Source of the DNA: Devosia sp.
GTDB lineage: Bacteria > Pseudomonadota > Alphaproteobacteria > Rhizobiales > Devosiaceae
Assembly (NCBI GenBank): GCA_028290665.1
Contig: JAQGJK010000004.1
Span: 181,247-245,246, forward strand
DNA: 64,000 nucleotides
Direction: 5' to 3'
A model generated the notes under the pieces. It did not search any database and was not told the origin of the DNA. It saw only the letters and a list, made by a program, of their open reading frames with translations. The number at the start of each line of letters is the position of its first letter. Positions within the stretch are counted from its first letter, which is position 1. A program made the translations under genes and the position numbers. Shown one piece after another: positions 9,150 to 19,556 of this stretch.

Positions 9150-10456
9150 GAGGCACCCTCCAGCATTGCAGCATGGCTGAACACGGCCTGTCCCGCAACG
9201 AAGGTGTGCATCACGGCGCCGGTGAGACGAGCGCCCTCGAATGCCGTGTTGCGCGAGCGGGAGCGCAAGGCGGCTTCCTCGACTACCCAGGGGAACTCGG
9301 GATCGAACACGATGACATCGGCCGGAGCACCGATGGCGAGCCGCCCCGAGGCGAGGCCGAGAATTTCGGCCGGCCGGCTGGTCATGGCGCGGAGCAGGGT
9401 GATGAGATCGACATCGCCCGAATGCACCAGCCGCAGCGCCACCGCCAGCAATGTTTCAAGACCGACGGCGCCGTTCGCGGCTTCGGCGAATGGCTGGCGC
9501 TTCATTTCGGAATCCTGCGGATCGTGGTCCGACACGATGACGTCGATGCTGCCGGAGCGCAGCCCCTCGATCATCGCCTGCCGGTCGGCCTCGGCCCGCA
9601 GCGGCGGCATCAGCCGAAAGAAGGTGCGGTAATCGCCGATGTCGTTTTCGTTGAGCGCCAGATTATTGATCGAGACGCCGCACGACACCGCATCCGAGCG
9701 GCGGCGGGCCGTGGCCATCAACTCGGCGGCGCCGGCGGTCGAAATCAGCGCGGCGTGATAGCGGACGCCAGTCAGCGCCGCGAGTTGCAGATCGCGCGCC
9801 AGCGGCACCGTTTCGGCCTCGGCGGGGATGCCCTTGAGGCCGAGCGCGGTGGCGAACAGGCCCTCGTTCATCACCCCTTCGCCGACGAGGCCGGCATCGG
9901 CGAGGTGATGCAGCACCGGCAGGTCGAAATTGGCGGCGTAGGAAAACGCGGCGCGGAGCAGGGCGCTCGACTGGATGGAATGCCGGCCATCTGTCAGCGC
10001 CACGGCACCGGCTTCCTTCAGCAACCCGTACTCGGTGAGGTCCTGGCCTTCGAGGTTTTTGGTCAGGGCGGCGGCGGGGAGGACATTGACCTTCGATTTC
10101 GCCGCGGCGCGCCGGAGCACATAATCGACCAGCGCGCCGTCGTCGATGGCGGGCTGCGAATCGGGCATCAGCACGAAACTGGTGACGCCCCCTGCAGCGG
10201 CGGCGTCGCCAGCCGAGGCCAGTGTCTCGCGATATTCGCGGCCGGGCTCGCCAGTGAACACTCGCATGTCGATCAGTCCGGGGGCAACGACGAGGCCGCG
10301 CGCGTCGATTAGTTCGGCATCGTCGGGCACACCCTGCGGCGATCCCTCGGCGATGCCGGCGATCAGGCCATCGGCGATGAGCAGAGCGCCGCGCCTATCG
10401 GTATTGCTGGCTGGATCGATGATCCGCGCGTTGGCGATGACGATCGGGCGGATCAT
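9146..10456 (-). CDS. pyrC: Dihydroorotase-like protein (PyrC/PyrX type, no HxH)
   Basis: A 436-residue protein of the amidohydrolase family placed directly after pyrB. Its fold signatures are clear: [22 protein letters not shown] near residue 56, [39 protein letters not shown], and [19 protein letters not shown]. The metal-binding HxH expected after GLID is replaced by MRV, and other ligand positions look altered. Such PyrC-like proteins next to pyrB are known as non-catalytic partners that stabilise aspartate transcarbamoylase in Pseudomonas (PyrX). I infer that role here, with a true dihydroorotase encoded elsewhere. It overlaps pyrB and plsY by 4 bases each. Confidence 0.85.
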   Translation of the reverse strand: MIRPIVIANARIIDPASNTDRRGALLIADGLIAGIAEGSPQGVPDDAELIDARGLVVAPGLIDMRVFTGEPGREYRETLASAGDAAAAGGVTSFVLMPDSQPAIDDGALVDYVLRRAAAKSKVNVLPAAALTKNLEGQDLTEYGLLKEAGAVALTDGRHSIQSSALLRAAFSYAANFDLPVLHHLADAGLVGEGVMNEGLFATALGLKGIPAEAETVPLARDLQLAALTGVRYHAALISTAGAAELMATARRRSDAVSCGVSINNLALNENDIGDYRTFFRLMPPLRAEADRQAMIEGLRSGSIDVIVSDHDPQDSEMKRQPFAEAANGAVGLETLLAVALRLVHSGDVDLITLLRAMTSRPAEILGLASGRLAIGAPADVIVFDPEFPWVVEEAALRSRSRNTAFEGARLTGAVMHTFVAGQAVFSHAAMLEGAS

Positions 10457-11445
10457 GCGAAGCTGCCCATGTCCAGGTCGCCCCGCACCAGCCAGTCGAG
10501 CACCGCCATGCGCACGGCGACGCCCATTTCCACCTGCTCGGTGATCACCGAGCGCGGGCCATCGGCGATGGCCGGGTCGATCTCGACGCCGCGGTTCATC
10601 GGCCCGGGATGCATGACGATCGCGTTCGGCTTGGCGTGCGCCAGCTTGTCGGCATCGAGCCCGTAGAAGCGATAGAATTCGCGCACCGAGGGGATCATCC
10701 GGCCCTGCGCCCGCTCGTGCTGGAGGCGCAGCATCATTACCACATCGGCGCCCGCCAGCCCCTGTTCCATGCCGGTGAACACCTCGCTCGCCAGCAATTC
10801 GATCCCTTTGGGCAACATGGTGCGCGGGGCGATTACCCTGGTGCGAACATGCAGCGCGCCAAGCAGCAACAAATTGGAGCGGGCGACGCGGGAATTGGCG
10901 ATATCGCCGCAGATGGCGACAGTCAGCCCGGCGAGGCGGCCCTTGTGGCGGCGGATGGTCAGCGCATCGAGCAGCGCCTGTGTCGGGTGTTCATGCGCTC
11001 CGTCGCCGGCGTTGATCACCGAGCAGCCGACCTTTTGCGACAGCAGCTTGACCGCGCCGGACGAACCGTGGCGGACCACCAGCACGTCGGGGCGCATGGC
11101 ATTGAGCGTCGCCGCGGTATCGACCAGCGTTTCGCCCTTGGTCACCGACGAAGTGCGGACACTCATGTTCATTACCAGCGCGCCAAGGCGCTTACCGGCG
11201 ATCTCGAACGAGCCTTGGGTGCGGGTCGATGGCTCGAAGAACAGATTGATCTGGGTTTTGCCCGCGAGGCTGAACTCGGGTTTCGCCTCGCCGCGCGACG
11301 CCGGGATCATCGCCTCGGCCCGATCCAGCAGCGCGACGATTTTGTAGGCATCGAGGTCGGCGATGGACAGCAGATGCCGGGGCGAATCGCCAGCGGCTCC
11401 GGATGATCCGGATGCCTGCCCGCGCTCGCCCAAAACCCCCGCCAT
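10453..11445 (-). CDS. pyrB: Aspartate carbamoyltransferase catalytic subunit
   Basis: Joins carbamoyl phosphate to aspartate in pyrimidine synthesis. The carbamoyl-phosphate loop [13 protein letters not shown] starts near residue 70, [12 protein letters not shown] near 155, and the C-terminal [13 protein letters not shown] is intact. The 330 residues are slightly longer than E. coli PyrB because of a short N-terminal extension. The ATG follows GAGGGCGGG. It heads the operon with pyrC, plsY and dprA and diverges from the gene at 11587 across 141 bases. I found no pyrI-like regulatory subunit nearby, as expected for the class with a PyrC-like partner. Confidence 0.96.
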   Translation of the reverse strand: MAGVLGERGQASGSSGAAGDSPRHLLSIADLDAYKIVALLDRAEAMIPASRGEAKPEFSLAGKTQINLFFEPSTRTQGSFEIAGKRLGALVMNMSVRTSSVTKGETLVDTAATLNAMRPDVLVVRHGSSGAVKLLSQKVGCSVINAGDGAHEHPTQALLDALTIRRHKGRLAGLTVAICGDIANSRVARSNLLLLGALHVRTRVIAPRTMLPKGIELLASEVFTGMEQGLAGADVVMMLRLQHERAQGRMIPSVREFYRFYGLDADKLAHAKPNAIVMHPGPMNRGVEIDPAIADGPRSVITEQVEMGVAVRMAVLDWLVRGDLDMGSFA

Positions 11446-11586
11446 CCCGCCCTCGCATCCCGTGCCCCGGCTCTAGCGGAGGGGAGCGGCGGGGGCAAGC
11501 CTTCGCGGGGTTATCAGATGCGCCGGCCCTTGATCCGCGGACAGCGCGCGCTATCTTGCGGCGGTATTTAACCTTCGAGGCCGGCG

Positions 11587-12129
11587 ATGAAATTGACGTG
11601 GTTCGGCGGGACCACCGTGCGGGTGCATGTGGGCAGATCGATTCTGGTGGTCGATCCGCAGGCGGCGCCGTTTGAAATCGACCGCAATGAGATCGTCTCG
11701 GGCGCGGATCGGGTGCTTACGCTCATTGGCGATCATCGCGACCTGCCGGGGCTCGATCCGAAAAAGTGGCGGCCGCGCAAGGCGCTACGGTTGATGGACG
11801 AGGGCGAGCAACCGTCGGTGGTGCATGTCTATCGCATCGCGCCGGAATGCGCGCTGATCGATGCTGTCGGCGAGCCGCAGATCATGCTGATTTCGGGCGA
11901 GCAATTGCCGCGCTTCGGGCGCTGGGCCGATGATGGGGTGGCGGTGCTGTTCGGCGATGTCGAGGCAATGATCGCTGCCGGCGATGCGCTGTTCGCCATG
12001 GCCCGGCCGCGATTGCTGGCGCTGGCTGCCGGCGACGACGAAGCGGCGATGGTCATTGCGGCGCTGCGGGACAGTCTCGGCGATACCGGGCTGATGACGC
12101 TCGAGCCAGCGCTGGCGCTCGAAGTATGA
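11587..12129 (+). CDS. Degenerate metallo-beta-lactamase-fold protein
   Basis: The 180-residue protein opens with [24 protein letters not shown], the typical first strands of UlaG-like metallo-hydrolases. The metal-binding HxHxDH is missing: where it should be, the sequence reads [15 protein letters not shown]. Later metal ligands are not recognisable either. It probably keeps the fold but not the hydrolase activity; the function is unknown. It lies 67 bases upstream of gatC in the same direction and may share its transcript. Confidence 0.6.
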   Translation: MKLTWFGGTTVRVHVGRSILVVDPQAAPFEIDRNEIVSGADRVLTLIGDHRDLPGLDPKKWRPRKALRLMDEGEQPSVVHVYRIAPECALIDAVGEPQIMLISGEQLPRFGRWADDGVAVLFGDVEAMIAAGDALFAMARPRLLALAAGDDEAAMVIAALRDSLGDTGLMTLEPALALEV

Positions 12130-12196
12130 GCGCCCTTGCCCCCCGGGGCACGGGTTTGCTAGATGCGGCTGCACAGGAAATCCCGAGGAGAGCCCG

Positions 12197-12484
12197 ATGA
12201 GTGTCGATGCGGCAACCGTCAAGCGCATTGGCCGACTGGCCCGCATCCGCGTCGAGGCCGACGAGGTCGAGACCTACCGGAACGAACTCAACACCATCCT
12301 CGGCTTTGTCGCGCAGCTGGACGAAGTGGATGTAACCGGCGTCGAGCCGATGACTTCGGTGACGCCGATGGCGCTGCGGCGGCGCGAGGACAAGGTCACC
12401 GATGGTGGCTATGCCGCGCAGATCGTCGCCAACGCGCCGCTGACCGAGGACAATTTTTTCATGGTGCCCAAGGTGGTGGAATAG
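12197..12484 (+). CDS. gatC: Asp-tRNA(Asn)/Glu-tRNA(Gln) amidotransferase subunit C
   Basis: GatC is the small structural subunit of the enzyme that amidates misacylated Glu-tRNA(Gln) and Asp-tRNA(Asn). The 95 residues show the family pattern: [45 protein letters not shown] in the first half and LREDxV-type RRREDKV followed by [16 protein letters not shown] at the end. The ATG is preceded by GAGGAGA. gatA follows about 1 kb later, after two unrelated genes. Confidence 0.95.
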   Translation: MSVDAATVKRIGRLARIRVEADEVETYRNELNTILGFVAQLDEVDVTGVEPMTSVTPMALRRREDKVTDGGYAAQIVANAPLTEDNFFMVPKVVE

Positions 12485-12487
12485 GAG

Positions 12488-12970
12488 ATGGCCGTTTCCG
12501 TCGCCCTCGAAACGCCGCTGCAGGACGATGTGCGCCGGCTGGTGGCCGCGCTCAACGACCATCTGCTGCCGCTGTCGCCACTGGAGTTCCAGTTCAAAAT
12601 GACGGTCGAGCAGATGGCAGGGAGCGACACCAGCCTGTTCGTCGCTCGCGACGATAGTGGTCGCGCGGTGGGCATCGGGGCGCTGAAGGTGCATTCGGCG
12701 GCGCTCGGCGAGGTCAAGCGGATGTTCACTGATCCGGCGGTGCGCGGCCAGCGGGTCGGCTCGACGCTGCTGGCGGCTATTGTGGGGCTGGCGCGTGAGA
12801 AGGGGCTCGCGACGCTGATGCTCGAAACCGGTACCGGCCCCGGCATGACGGAGGCGCATCGGCTGTATGCCAATAGCGGTTTTGCCGTGCGCGGGCCGTT
12901 TCTCGATTATCCCGACAGCGAATGGTCGGCATTTTTTCAAATGCCCCTCGGGGCGGAGACACCACGATGA
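12488..12970 (+). CDS. GNAT-family N-acetyltransferase
   Basis: The 160-residue protein has the GNAT fold pattern. GIGALKVHSAALGEVKRMFTDPAVRGQRVGSTLLAAIVGLAREKG forms strand 4 and the acetyl-CoA loop (here RGQRVG, a Q/RxxGxG/A variant). LMLETGTGPGMTEAHRLYANSGFAVRGPF follows. Substrate is unknown. It starts 3 bases after gatC and overlaps the next gene by 4 bases, so it belongs to the gatC transcript. Similar acetyltransferases between gatC and gatA are plausible passengers, with no known link to tRNA amidation. Confidence 0.88.
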   Translation: MAVSVALETPLQDDVRRLVAALNDHLLPLSPLEFQFKMTVEQMAGSDTSLFVARDDSGRAVGIGALKVHSAALGEVKRMFTDPAVRGQRVGSTLLAAIVGLAREKGLATLMLETGTGPGMTEAHRLYANSGFAVRGPFLDYPDSEWSAFFQMPLGAETPR

Positions 12971-13476
12971 AACTGCTGTGGCCAGCGACGCTGCTGCTGC
13001 TCGGGATCGGGCCGGCGCTCGCCGACGATGTCTATGACGCCGTTTATGTGTCGGACCCGGCGGTGTGCGAACGCGCCGGCGAGGCGGACATGAATGCTGT
13101 GCTGTACGACCTCGCAGCCACCGCCATCGAGCCGCGTCGCGGGTTTTACGTTGCCGGTGAGATGATGTGCACGCTGGTGGACCAGACCACGCATATGTCG
13201 CCGATCGCCTCGACCGAGGACGACCTCGAGATTTTCGCCACGGCACGCTGCAATGCCTACGACATCGATTTCCGCGACCAGGTGATTATCACCCCGGTAT
13301 CCCAGCACATCAACGCCAGCAATGGCGACACCGACGCGGTCATCCCCGACCAGATGGAAGTCATCTCGATGCGCGCCGATCTCGGCGGCGAAGGGCAGGC
13401 GACGACCGACGGCTACGCCGGAATTTACACGCGGTGCGACGCCATCGCCGTGGGAGCGTTCGACTTTGAACAGTAA
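12967..13476 (+). CDS. Secreted hypothetical protein
   Basis: I do not recognise the family. The 169-residue protein begins with a clear signal peptide (MKLLWPATLLLLGIGPALA, cleavage before DDVYDAV). The mature part has four cysteines (in AVCERA, MMCTLVD, ARCNAYD and TRCDAI), enough for two disulfides, and is acidic. It should be periplasmic. The ATG at 12967 overlaps the stop of the acetyltransferase (ATGA). The frame is open further upstream, but the signal peptide and the overlap favour this start. It sits 30 bases before gatA. Confidence 0.75.
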   Translation: MKLLWPATLLLLGIGPALADDVYDAVYVSDPAVCERAGEADMNAVLYDLAATAIEPRRGFYVAGEMMCTLVDQTTHMSPIASTEDDLEIFATARCNAYDIDFRDQVIITPVSQHINASNGDTDAVIPDQMEVISMRADLGGEGQATTDGYAGIYTRCDAIAVGAFDFEQ

Positions 13477-13506
13477 GCAACGGCCATTGCCGACGGAAGA
13501 TTTTTC

Positions 13507-14991
13507 GTGACCGACCTGACGCATCTCAGCCTCGCCGACGCCCGCGCCGGGCTTGCCGACAAGCAGTTTAGCGCAAGCGAACTGACCGACGCCTATCTGT
13601 CGGCGATCGAAGCCGCCAACCCGCACCTCAATGCTTATATCGCCATCACCGGCGACCGGGCGCGCGAGATGGCGGCGGCGAGCGATGTGAAGCTGGCAGC
13701 TGGGCAGGGCGGGGCCCTCGAAGGCGTGCCGCTCGGGATCAAGGATTTGTTCGCGACCAAGGGCTTCCATACGCAGGCTGCCAGCCACGTGCTCGACAGC
13801 TTCAAGCCGGAATACGAATCGACGGTGACCAGCCAGTTGTGGCGCGACGGCGCGGTGATGCTGGGCAAGCTCAACATGGACGAATTCGCCATGGGCTCCT
13901 CCAACGAGACTTCGTATTACGGCCCGGTGGTCAGCCCGTTCCGCGCCGAGGGGTCCAACCTTGATCTGGTGCCGGGCGGTTCCTCGGGCGGTTCCGCGGC
14001 GGCGGTTTCGGCGTGGCTGTGCGCCGGCGCGACGGCAACCGATACTGGTGGCTCGATCCGCCAGCCGGCGGCGTTCACCGGCACCGTCGGGATTAAGCCG
14101 ACCTACGGCCGCTGTTCGCGCTGGGGCGTCGTGGCCTTTGCGTCGTCGCTCGATCAGGCCGGGCCGATCGCTCGCACGGTCGAAGACGCAGCGATTTTGC
14201 TCCGCTCGATGGCCGGGTTTGACCCCAAGGATTCGACCAGCGCCGACCTCGCGGTGCCCGATTTTGCCGCGGCGGTCGAGCGCGGGGTAAAAGGGCTGGT
14301 CATCGGTATTCCGCGCGAATATCGCATGGAGGGGATGCCTGACGAGATCGAACAGCTGTGGCAGCAGGGCATCGCCTGGCTAACCGATGCCGGCGCCACG
14401 GTGCGCGACATCTCGCTGCCGCACACCAAATACGCGCTGCCGGCCTATTATATCGTCGCCCCGGCCGAAGCGTCGTCGAACCTCGCGCGTTATGACGGGG
14501 TGAAATACGGCCTGCGCGAAACCGGCAAGGACATCACCGATCTCTATGAACTCAGCCGCGCCAAGGGGTTCGGCCGCGAGGTCAAACGCCGCATCATGAT
14601 CGGCACCTATGTGCTGTCCGCCGGCTATTACGACGCCTATTACGTCAAGGCGCAGCAGGTGCGGACACTGATCAAGCGCGATTTCGAAGACGCCTACAAT
14701 GAAGGCGTCGACGCTATCCTGACCCCCGCGACGCCTTCTGCGGCGTTCGCCATCGGCGATCAGGAAATGCAGGCCGATCCGGTCAAGATGTACCTCAACG
14801 ACGTGTTCACGGTGACGGTCAACATGGCCGGGTTGCCTGGCATCGCCGTCCCGGCGGGCAAGGATGCGAGTGGTCTGCCGCTCGGGCTGCAGCTGATCGG
14901 CAAGCCGTTCGACGAGGAAACCTTGTTCGCCGCGGCCCGTACCATCGAGCGTGCCGCCGCAACCGACTTTTCGCCAAAGCGTTGGTGGTGA
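13507..14991 (+). CDS. gatA: Asp-tRNA(Asn)/Glu-tRNA(Gln) amidotransferase subunit A
   Basis: GatA is the amidase subunit that releases ammonia from glutamine for tRNA-bound Glu or Asp. The 494-residue protein has the amidase-signature triad: Lys79 in [10 protein letters not shown], cis-Ser159 in [14 protein letters not shown], and nucleophile Ser183 in [44 protein letters not shown] follows, as in true GatA proteins. The start is a GTG preceded by GGAAGA. gatB, often next in line, is not in the window; the next gene is an unrelated small ORF. Confidence 0.96.
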   Translation: MTDLTHLSLADARAGLADKQFSASELTDAYLSAIEAANPHLNAYIAITGDRAREMAAASDVKLAAGQGGALEGVPLGIKDLFATKGFHTQAASHVLDSFKPEYESTVTSQLWRDGAVMLGKLNMDEFAMGSSNETSYYGPVVSPFRAEGSNLDLVPGGSSGGSAAAVSAWLCAGATATDTGGSIRQPAAFTGTVGIKPTYGRCSRWGVVAFASSLDQAGPIARTVEDAAILLRSMAGFDPKDSTSADLAVPDFAAAVERGVKGLVIGIPREYRMEGMPDEIEQLWQQGIAWLTDAGATVRDISLPHTKYALPAYYIVAPAEASSNLARYDGVKYGLRETGKDITDLYELSRAKGFGREVKRRIMIGTYVLSAGYYDAYYVKAQQVRTLIKRDFEDAYNEGVDAILTPATPSAAFAIGDQEMQADPVKMYLNDVFTVTVNMAGLPGIAVPAGKDASGLPLGLQLIGKPFDEETLFAAARTIERAAATDFSPKRWW

Positions 14992-14993
14992 CC

Positions 14994-15311
14994 ATGACAA
15001 CCGACGTTTTCACCAGCCTCGACTGGTCCGCCCCGCCCAAGGATATGAGCAAGCCACTGCAGGCGCTGTGGTGGATGAAAAAGGGCAGCTTCAAGATCGG
15101 CCCGGAATGGGATGAGGCGCACGCCATCGTCCAGACCATGGAGGGCGTGTTCGAATTCGACTGGGTCCACGCCCTGCTGCACTGGATCGAAGCTGATATG
15201 GGCAACGCCGACTACTGGTACCGCCGCGCCGGCCGCAAACGCGCCACCGCCAGCGTGAGTAGTGAATGGGAACACATTGCCCGTGAATTGAGTGGGGTTA
15301 CCCAGCATTAG
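14994..15311 (+). CDS. Conserved-looking hypothetical protein
   Basis: A 105-residue protein, rich in Trp and His (LQALWWMKKGSF, DWVHALLHWIEADMGNADYWYRRAG), with no signal peptide or membrane segment. It starts 2 bases after the gatA stop. The composition looks like a real cytosolic protein rather than a chance frame. I cannot assign a function. Confidence 0.7.
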   Translation: MTTDVFTSLDWSAPPKDMSKPLQALWWMKKGSFKIGPEWDEAHAIVQTMEGVFEFDWVHALLHWIEADMGNADYWYRRAGRKRATASVSSEWEHIARELSGVTQH

Positions 15312-15783
15312 GGTTGGGCGCGGTATTTTATACCTAAATCGCAACTAGATCAGCGGTTTAGACGAAGGGAACGCGTGCCACAAACCCTCCCCTCCCCCTT
15401 GAGGGGAGGGCTAGGGCGGGGGTGGCCACGGGTGCGAGAGAGGTGGTTTTGGGCGCGGGGGCACTACGAGGTACACTTGCTTCAGTACCGAAAATCCAAA
15501 GAAATCATCACCGGGTTACAGAACAGAATTCGTGGCCGTGGACATTCCGCGCACCAAACGTCGCTTCTGCACCTGAGCCGACCCCCTCCCTAGCCCTCCC
15601 CTCAAGGGGGAGGGGAGGGTGCTTGGCACTGAGTCCACTCACGTTTCTGGCCGAACAGGTGGCAATTTCTGGCCCGTGGGCCAGCCCCATCGCCTTCCCG
15701 CTCCATTGCGCTTCGGTCGGTGGATGAGGCTTACCTCGAGCCTCCAAACTCCGCTAAGGTGTTTAAAACTGGAGGGAATCCCT
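15312..15783. other. Spacer with long inverted repeats
   Basis: About 470 bases without a convincing gene. It contains two near-identical GC-skewed elements in opposite orientation (15384-15423 and 15581-15620). The right end carries the ribosome site GGAGGGA for the gene at 15784. Confidence 0.65.
15384..15620. repeat. Inverted pair of 40-base GC-rich repeat units
   Basis: The unit at 15384-15423 and the reverse complement of 15581-15620 agree at 39 of 40 positions by eye. Each unit contains a CCCTCCCC...GGGGAGGG palindrome around CTTGAG. The 157 bases between them do not code for anything I recognise. The pair resembles an intergenic repeat or a small non-autonomous element; no target duplication is evident. 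Confidence 0.75.
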
Positions 15784-16194
15784 GTGCGTAGCTTGCTTGC
15801 TGTTGCCGTTCTTTGCCTGTCATCCACCGTCACCCTTGCCGATGAGGGGTGGACGACGACGATGGGGGATATCGTTTATGAGGCGGAGCTCAGTGGGGTG
15901 GCGGTGTTGACGCTGGCGACCGGGGATGGCGGGGTGATGAATTTTTATGTGCCGGGGCTGGCCGGCAATGTCGATAGCCGCGGGCAGTTCGAGGGGTATT
16001 GGGTGTCGAGCGTCGGCGGTAGTTGTCCGGCGATGATGACGGGGCCCAATTCAGTCGAGTCCAACAATTGGGGCCGCGCGGTATTCACCTTCCACGAGCC
16101 GGCGTTTCCGAGCGGGTTCACGGTGTTCTACGGGTCCTGCTTTGCCGATCCCGATGTGTCGCTGGTGGCGCAACCGGTGGTCGGCGGCGAATAG
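15784..16194 (+). CDS. Secreted hypothetical protein
   Basis: A 136-residue protein with a signal peptide (RSLLAVAVLCLSSTVTLA, cleavage before DEGWTT). The mature part is rich in Gly and aromatic residues and has two cysteines (GGSCPAM, GSCFAD). I do not recognise the family. The GTG at 15784 follows GGAGGGA; the frame is open about 165 bases further upstream, but that part runs through the repeat region. It ends 91 bases before eno. Confidence 0.65.
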   Translation: MRSLLAVAVLCLSSTVTLADEGWTTTMGDIVYEAELSGVAVLTLATGDGGVMNFYVPGLAGNVDSRGQFEGYWVSSVGGSCPAMMTGPNSVESNNWGRAVFTFHEPAFPSGFTVFYGSCFADPDVSLVAQPVVGGE

Positions 16195-16249
16195 GCGGGC
16201 AGCGGTTTTTTCCGTGCCGCCCCTTCCAACTGCAGTGCCCGTTCGGTAG

Positions 16250-17563
<1,314 letters not shown>

Positions 17564-17565
17564 CC

Positions 17566-17593
17566 CTTCCATCCTGAAAATTCAGAATGGAAG
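17566..17593 (+). terminator. Hairpin after eno
   Basis: CTTCCAT (17566-17572) pairs with ATGGAAG (17587-17593), and CTGAA with TTCAG inside, around one mismatch and a short loop. It begins 3 bases after the enolase stop. The T-rich stretch comes about 8-17 bases later, so it is an imperfect intrinsic terminator. Confidence 0.6.
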
Positions 17594-17725
17594 CGCTAAC
17601 CAATTGTTTTGCCGCGTTTTCTTCACGCGAACCGGCAGCCACTTCGCTTGAAAACGCTCTGAACAGAAAGCCCGCCTTAACCACACGGCGCTAGGATCGG
17701 CCGGTTCGCAACGATCGGCCGAGCC

Positions 17726-18121
17726 ATGCCCACGCGCCTCAAGAAACCATCGATTTTCAAGCAACTGGCAATCACCGGGCTGCTGCTGGTGTTCCAGGGG
17801 TATCTCGGGTTTTCAGCGATCGGCGGCCAGTTCGGCACTGAAAGCCAGAAGCAGATGAAAATCGACATCAATGTGCTCAGTGCTCGGGCGTTCGCGCTGC
17901 AGGCAGATATCGACGCCTATCGACATCGTGCAGCGCTGTTCGACGTGGCGCGGCTTGACCCCGACATCATCGACGAACGGGCGCGGGCGCTACTCAACAT
18001 GGCGCAGCCGGACGATATCTTGGTGATGCTCAACCCGGCCACCGGTTTACCGATTTCCAGTTCATTCGACAAATTAGCTCAAAGTCAGTTAACGGACATT
18101 ATCGTAGACGCTGTCGAGTGA
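17726..18121 (+). CDS. ftsB: FtsB/DivIC-like septum formation initiator protein
   Basis: A 131-residue single-pass membrane protein. One transmembrane segment (about residues 13-32) is followed by a short coiled-coil stretch (LSARAFALQADIDAYRHRAALF) and the alphaproteobacterial FtsB-type ending DPDIIDERARALLNMAQPDDILVML. FtsB joins FtsL and FtsQ in the divisome. Its place between eno and pdhA is the usual one for this family in alphaproteobacteria and supports the call. The C-terminal 25 residues are variable. Confidence 0.85.
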   Translation: MPTRLKKPSIFKQLAITGLLLVFQGYLGFSAIGGQFGTESQKQMKIDINVLSARAFALQADIDAYRHRAALFDVARLDPDIIDERARALLNMAQPDDILVMLNPATGLPISSSFDKLAQSQLTDIIVDAVE

Positions 18122-18234
18122 TAAGCGGATTCGATCGGTCCGAGCGGCGCTTTGCACCGTCGCGCGGTTTGCGGTAGAGTCGCGCCCATTGCGGCACAGA
18201 TTCCGCCGCCTTTATTGCGATGCGGAGTTCGACG

Positions 18235-19242
18235 ATGGCGCGCAAACCTGCCGCGGTGGCGGTCCCCAACATTCCCGAATTGACCGAGGCGCAGGAGCTG
18301 CAGGCGTATCGCAGCATGCTGCTGATCCGGCGCTTCGAGGAAAAAGCTGGCCAGATGTATGGGATGGGCCTGATCGGCGGGTTTTGTCACCTGTATATCG
18401 GGCAGGAAGCCGTGGTCACCGGCATCACCATGGCGACGATCGAGGGCGACGCGCAAATTACCGGGTATCGCGACCACGGCCACATGCTGGTGATGGGCCT
18501 CGACCCCAAAGGCGTCATGGCCGAGTTGACCGGGCGCTCGGGCGGCCTGTCGAAGGGCAAGGGCGGCTCGATGCACATGTTCAGTAACGAGCATCGGTTC
18601 TATGGCGGCAACGGCATTGTCGGGGCGCAGGTGCCGCTTGGGACCGGGCTAGCATTTGCCGCCAAATATCGCGGCGAGAACACCGTGTCGCTGGCGTATT
18701 TCGGCGATGGCGCGGCCAACCAGGGCCAGGTGTACGAGGCCTTCAACATGGCCAAGTTGTGGAGCCTGCCGGTCGTCTACATCATCGAAAACAACAAATA
18801 CGCCATGGGGACCTCGATCGAGCGTGCCTCGGCGACCACCGATCTGTCGCTCCGCGGCGCCAGCTTCGGCATTCCCGGCGAGCAGGTCGATGGCATGGAC
18901 GTGCGATTGGTGCTCGAGGCTTCGGAGCGCGCCATCGAACATGCGCGGTCGGGGAAGGGGCCCTATATCCTCGAAATGCTGACCTATCGCTATCGCGGCC
19001 ACTCGATGTCCGACCCGGCGAAATATCGCAGCAAGGATGAGGTGACGAAGTATCGCGCCGAACGCGACCCGATCGAGCAGGTCAAGGCCCGCATCATCGA
19101 GCGGCAGTTCGGCACCGAGGAGAGCCTCAAGGCGATCGAGGCCGAAGTGCGGGCCATCGTCAACGAAGCGGCGGATTTCGCGACGAGCAACCCGGAGCCC
19201 GAGGCTTCGGAATTGTGGACCGACATCACGGTCGCGGCGTAA
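18235..19242 (+). CDS. pdhA: Pyruvate dehydrogenase E1 component, alpha subunit
   Basis: With PdhB it decarboxylates pyruvate using thiamine diphosphate and acetylates the E2 lipoyl group. The 335-residue protein has LLIRRFEEKAGQMYGMGLIGGFCHLYIGQEA, the thiamine diphosphate motif GDGAANQGQVYEAFNMAKLWSLPVVYIIENN, and the phosphorylation-loop region TYRYRGHSMSDPAKYR. I chose the ATG at 18235 because GGAG lies 7 bases before it; an in-frame ATG at 18220 lacks one. It opens the cluster pdhA - small membrane protein - pdhB - pdhC - SGNH hydrolase - GNAT - lpd. Confidence 0.97.
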   Translation: MARKPAAVAVPNIPELTEAQELQAYRSMLLIRRFEEKAGQMYGMGLIGGFCHLYIGQEAVVTGITMATIEGDAQITGYRDHGHMLVMGLDPKGVMAELTGRSGGLSKGKGGSMHMFSNEHRFYGGNGIVGAQVPLGTGLAFAAKYRGENTVSLAYFGDGAANQGQVYEAFNMAKLWSLPVVYIIENNKYAMGTSIERASATTDLSLRGASFGIPGEQVDGMDVRLVLEASERAIEHARSGKGPYILEMLTYRYRGHSMSDPAKYRSKDEVTKYRAERDPIEQVKARIIERQFGTEESLKAIEAEVRAIVNEAADFATSNPEPEASELWTDITVAA

Positions 19243-19253
19243 AGGCCGCGGCG

Positions 19254-19535
19254 ATGTTCTGGACCGTGTTGTCCCTCGTCATCCTGCTGTTCGCGGTGCT
19301 GTCATTTGCTGTCGCGGCGCGGCAGGCGTTCGTGCTGTGGCGAATGGCGCCAATCGGGCATCGCTACCGGAATCATCTCTGGCTCGGCTGGTGGCGGTTC
19401 GACCTGATCGAAGAGATGATCGGACCGGCGGCGCGGCCGGAACTCGAAATCTACAAGCGCGCTTTCGTCGCGTTCATCCTGCTGATCGTCGCTGGCCTCG
19501 TGGTCGGCTTTGCCGCCACATCCTTTAGCCGCTGA
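19254..19535 (+). CDS. Small membrane protein within the pdh operon
   Basis: A 93-residue protein with two clear membrane segments (FWTVLSLVILLFAVLSFAVA near the start, AFVAFILLIVAGLVVGFAA near the end). A basic, tryptophan-rich middle (RYRNHLWLGWWRFDLIEEMIG) lies between them. I do not recognise the family. It lies 11 bases after pdhA and 21 bases before pdhB in the same direction, so it must be co-transcribed with both. There is no obvious link to the soluble complex. Confidence 0.75.
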   Translation: MFWTVLSLVILLFAVLSFAVAARQAFVLWRMAPIGHRYRNHLWLGWWRFDLIEEMIGPAARPELEIYKRAFVAFILLIVAGLVVGFAATSFSR

Positions 19536-19556
19536 AGCGCGGACGGAGTTTTTTTC

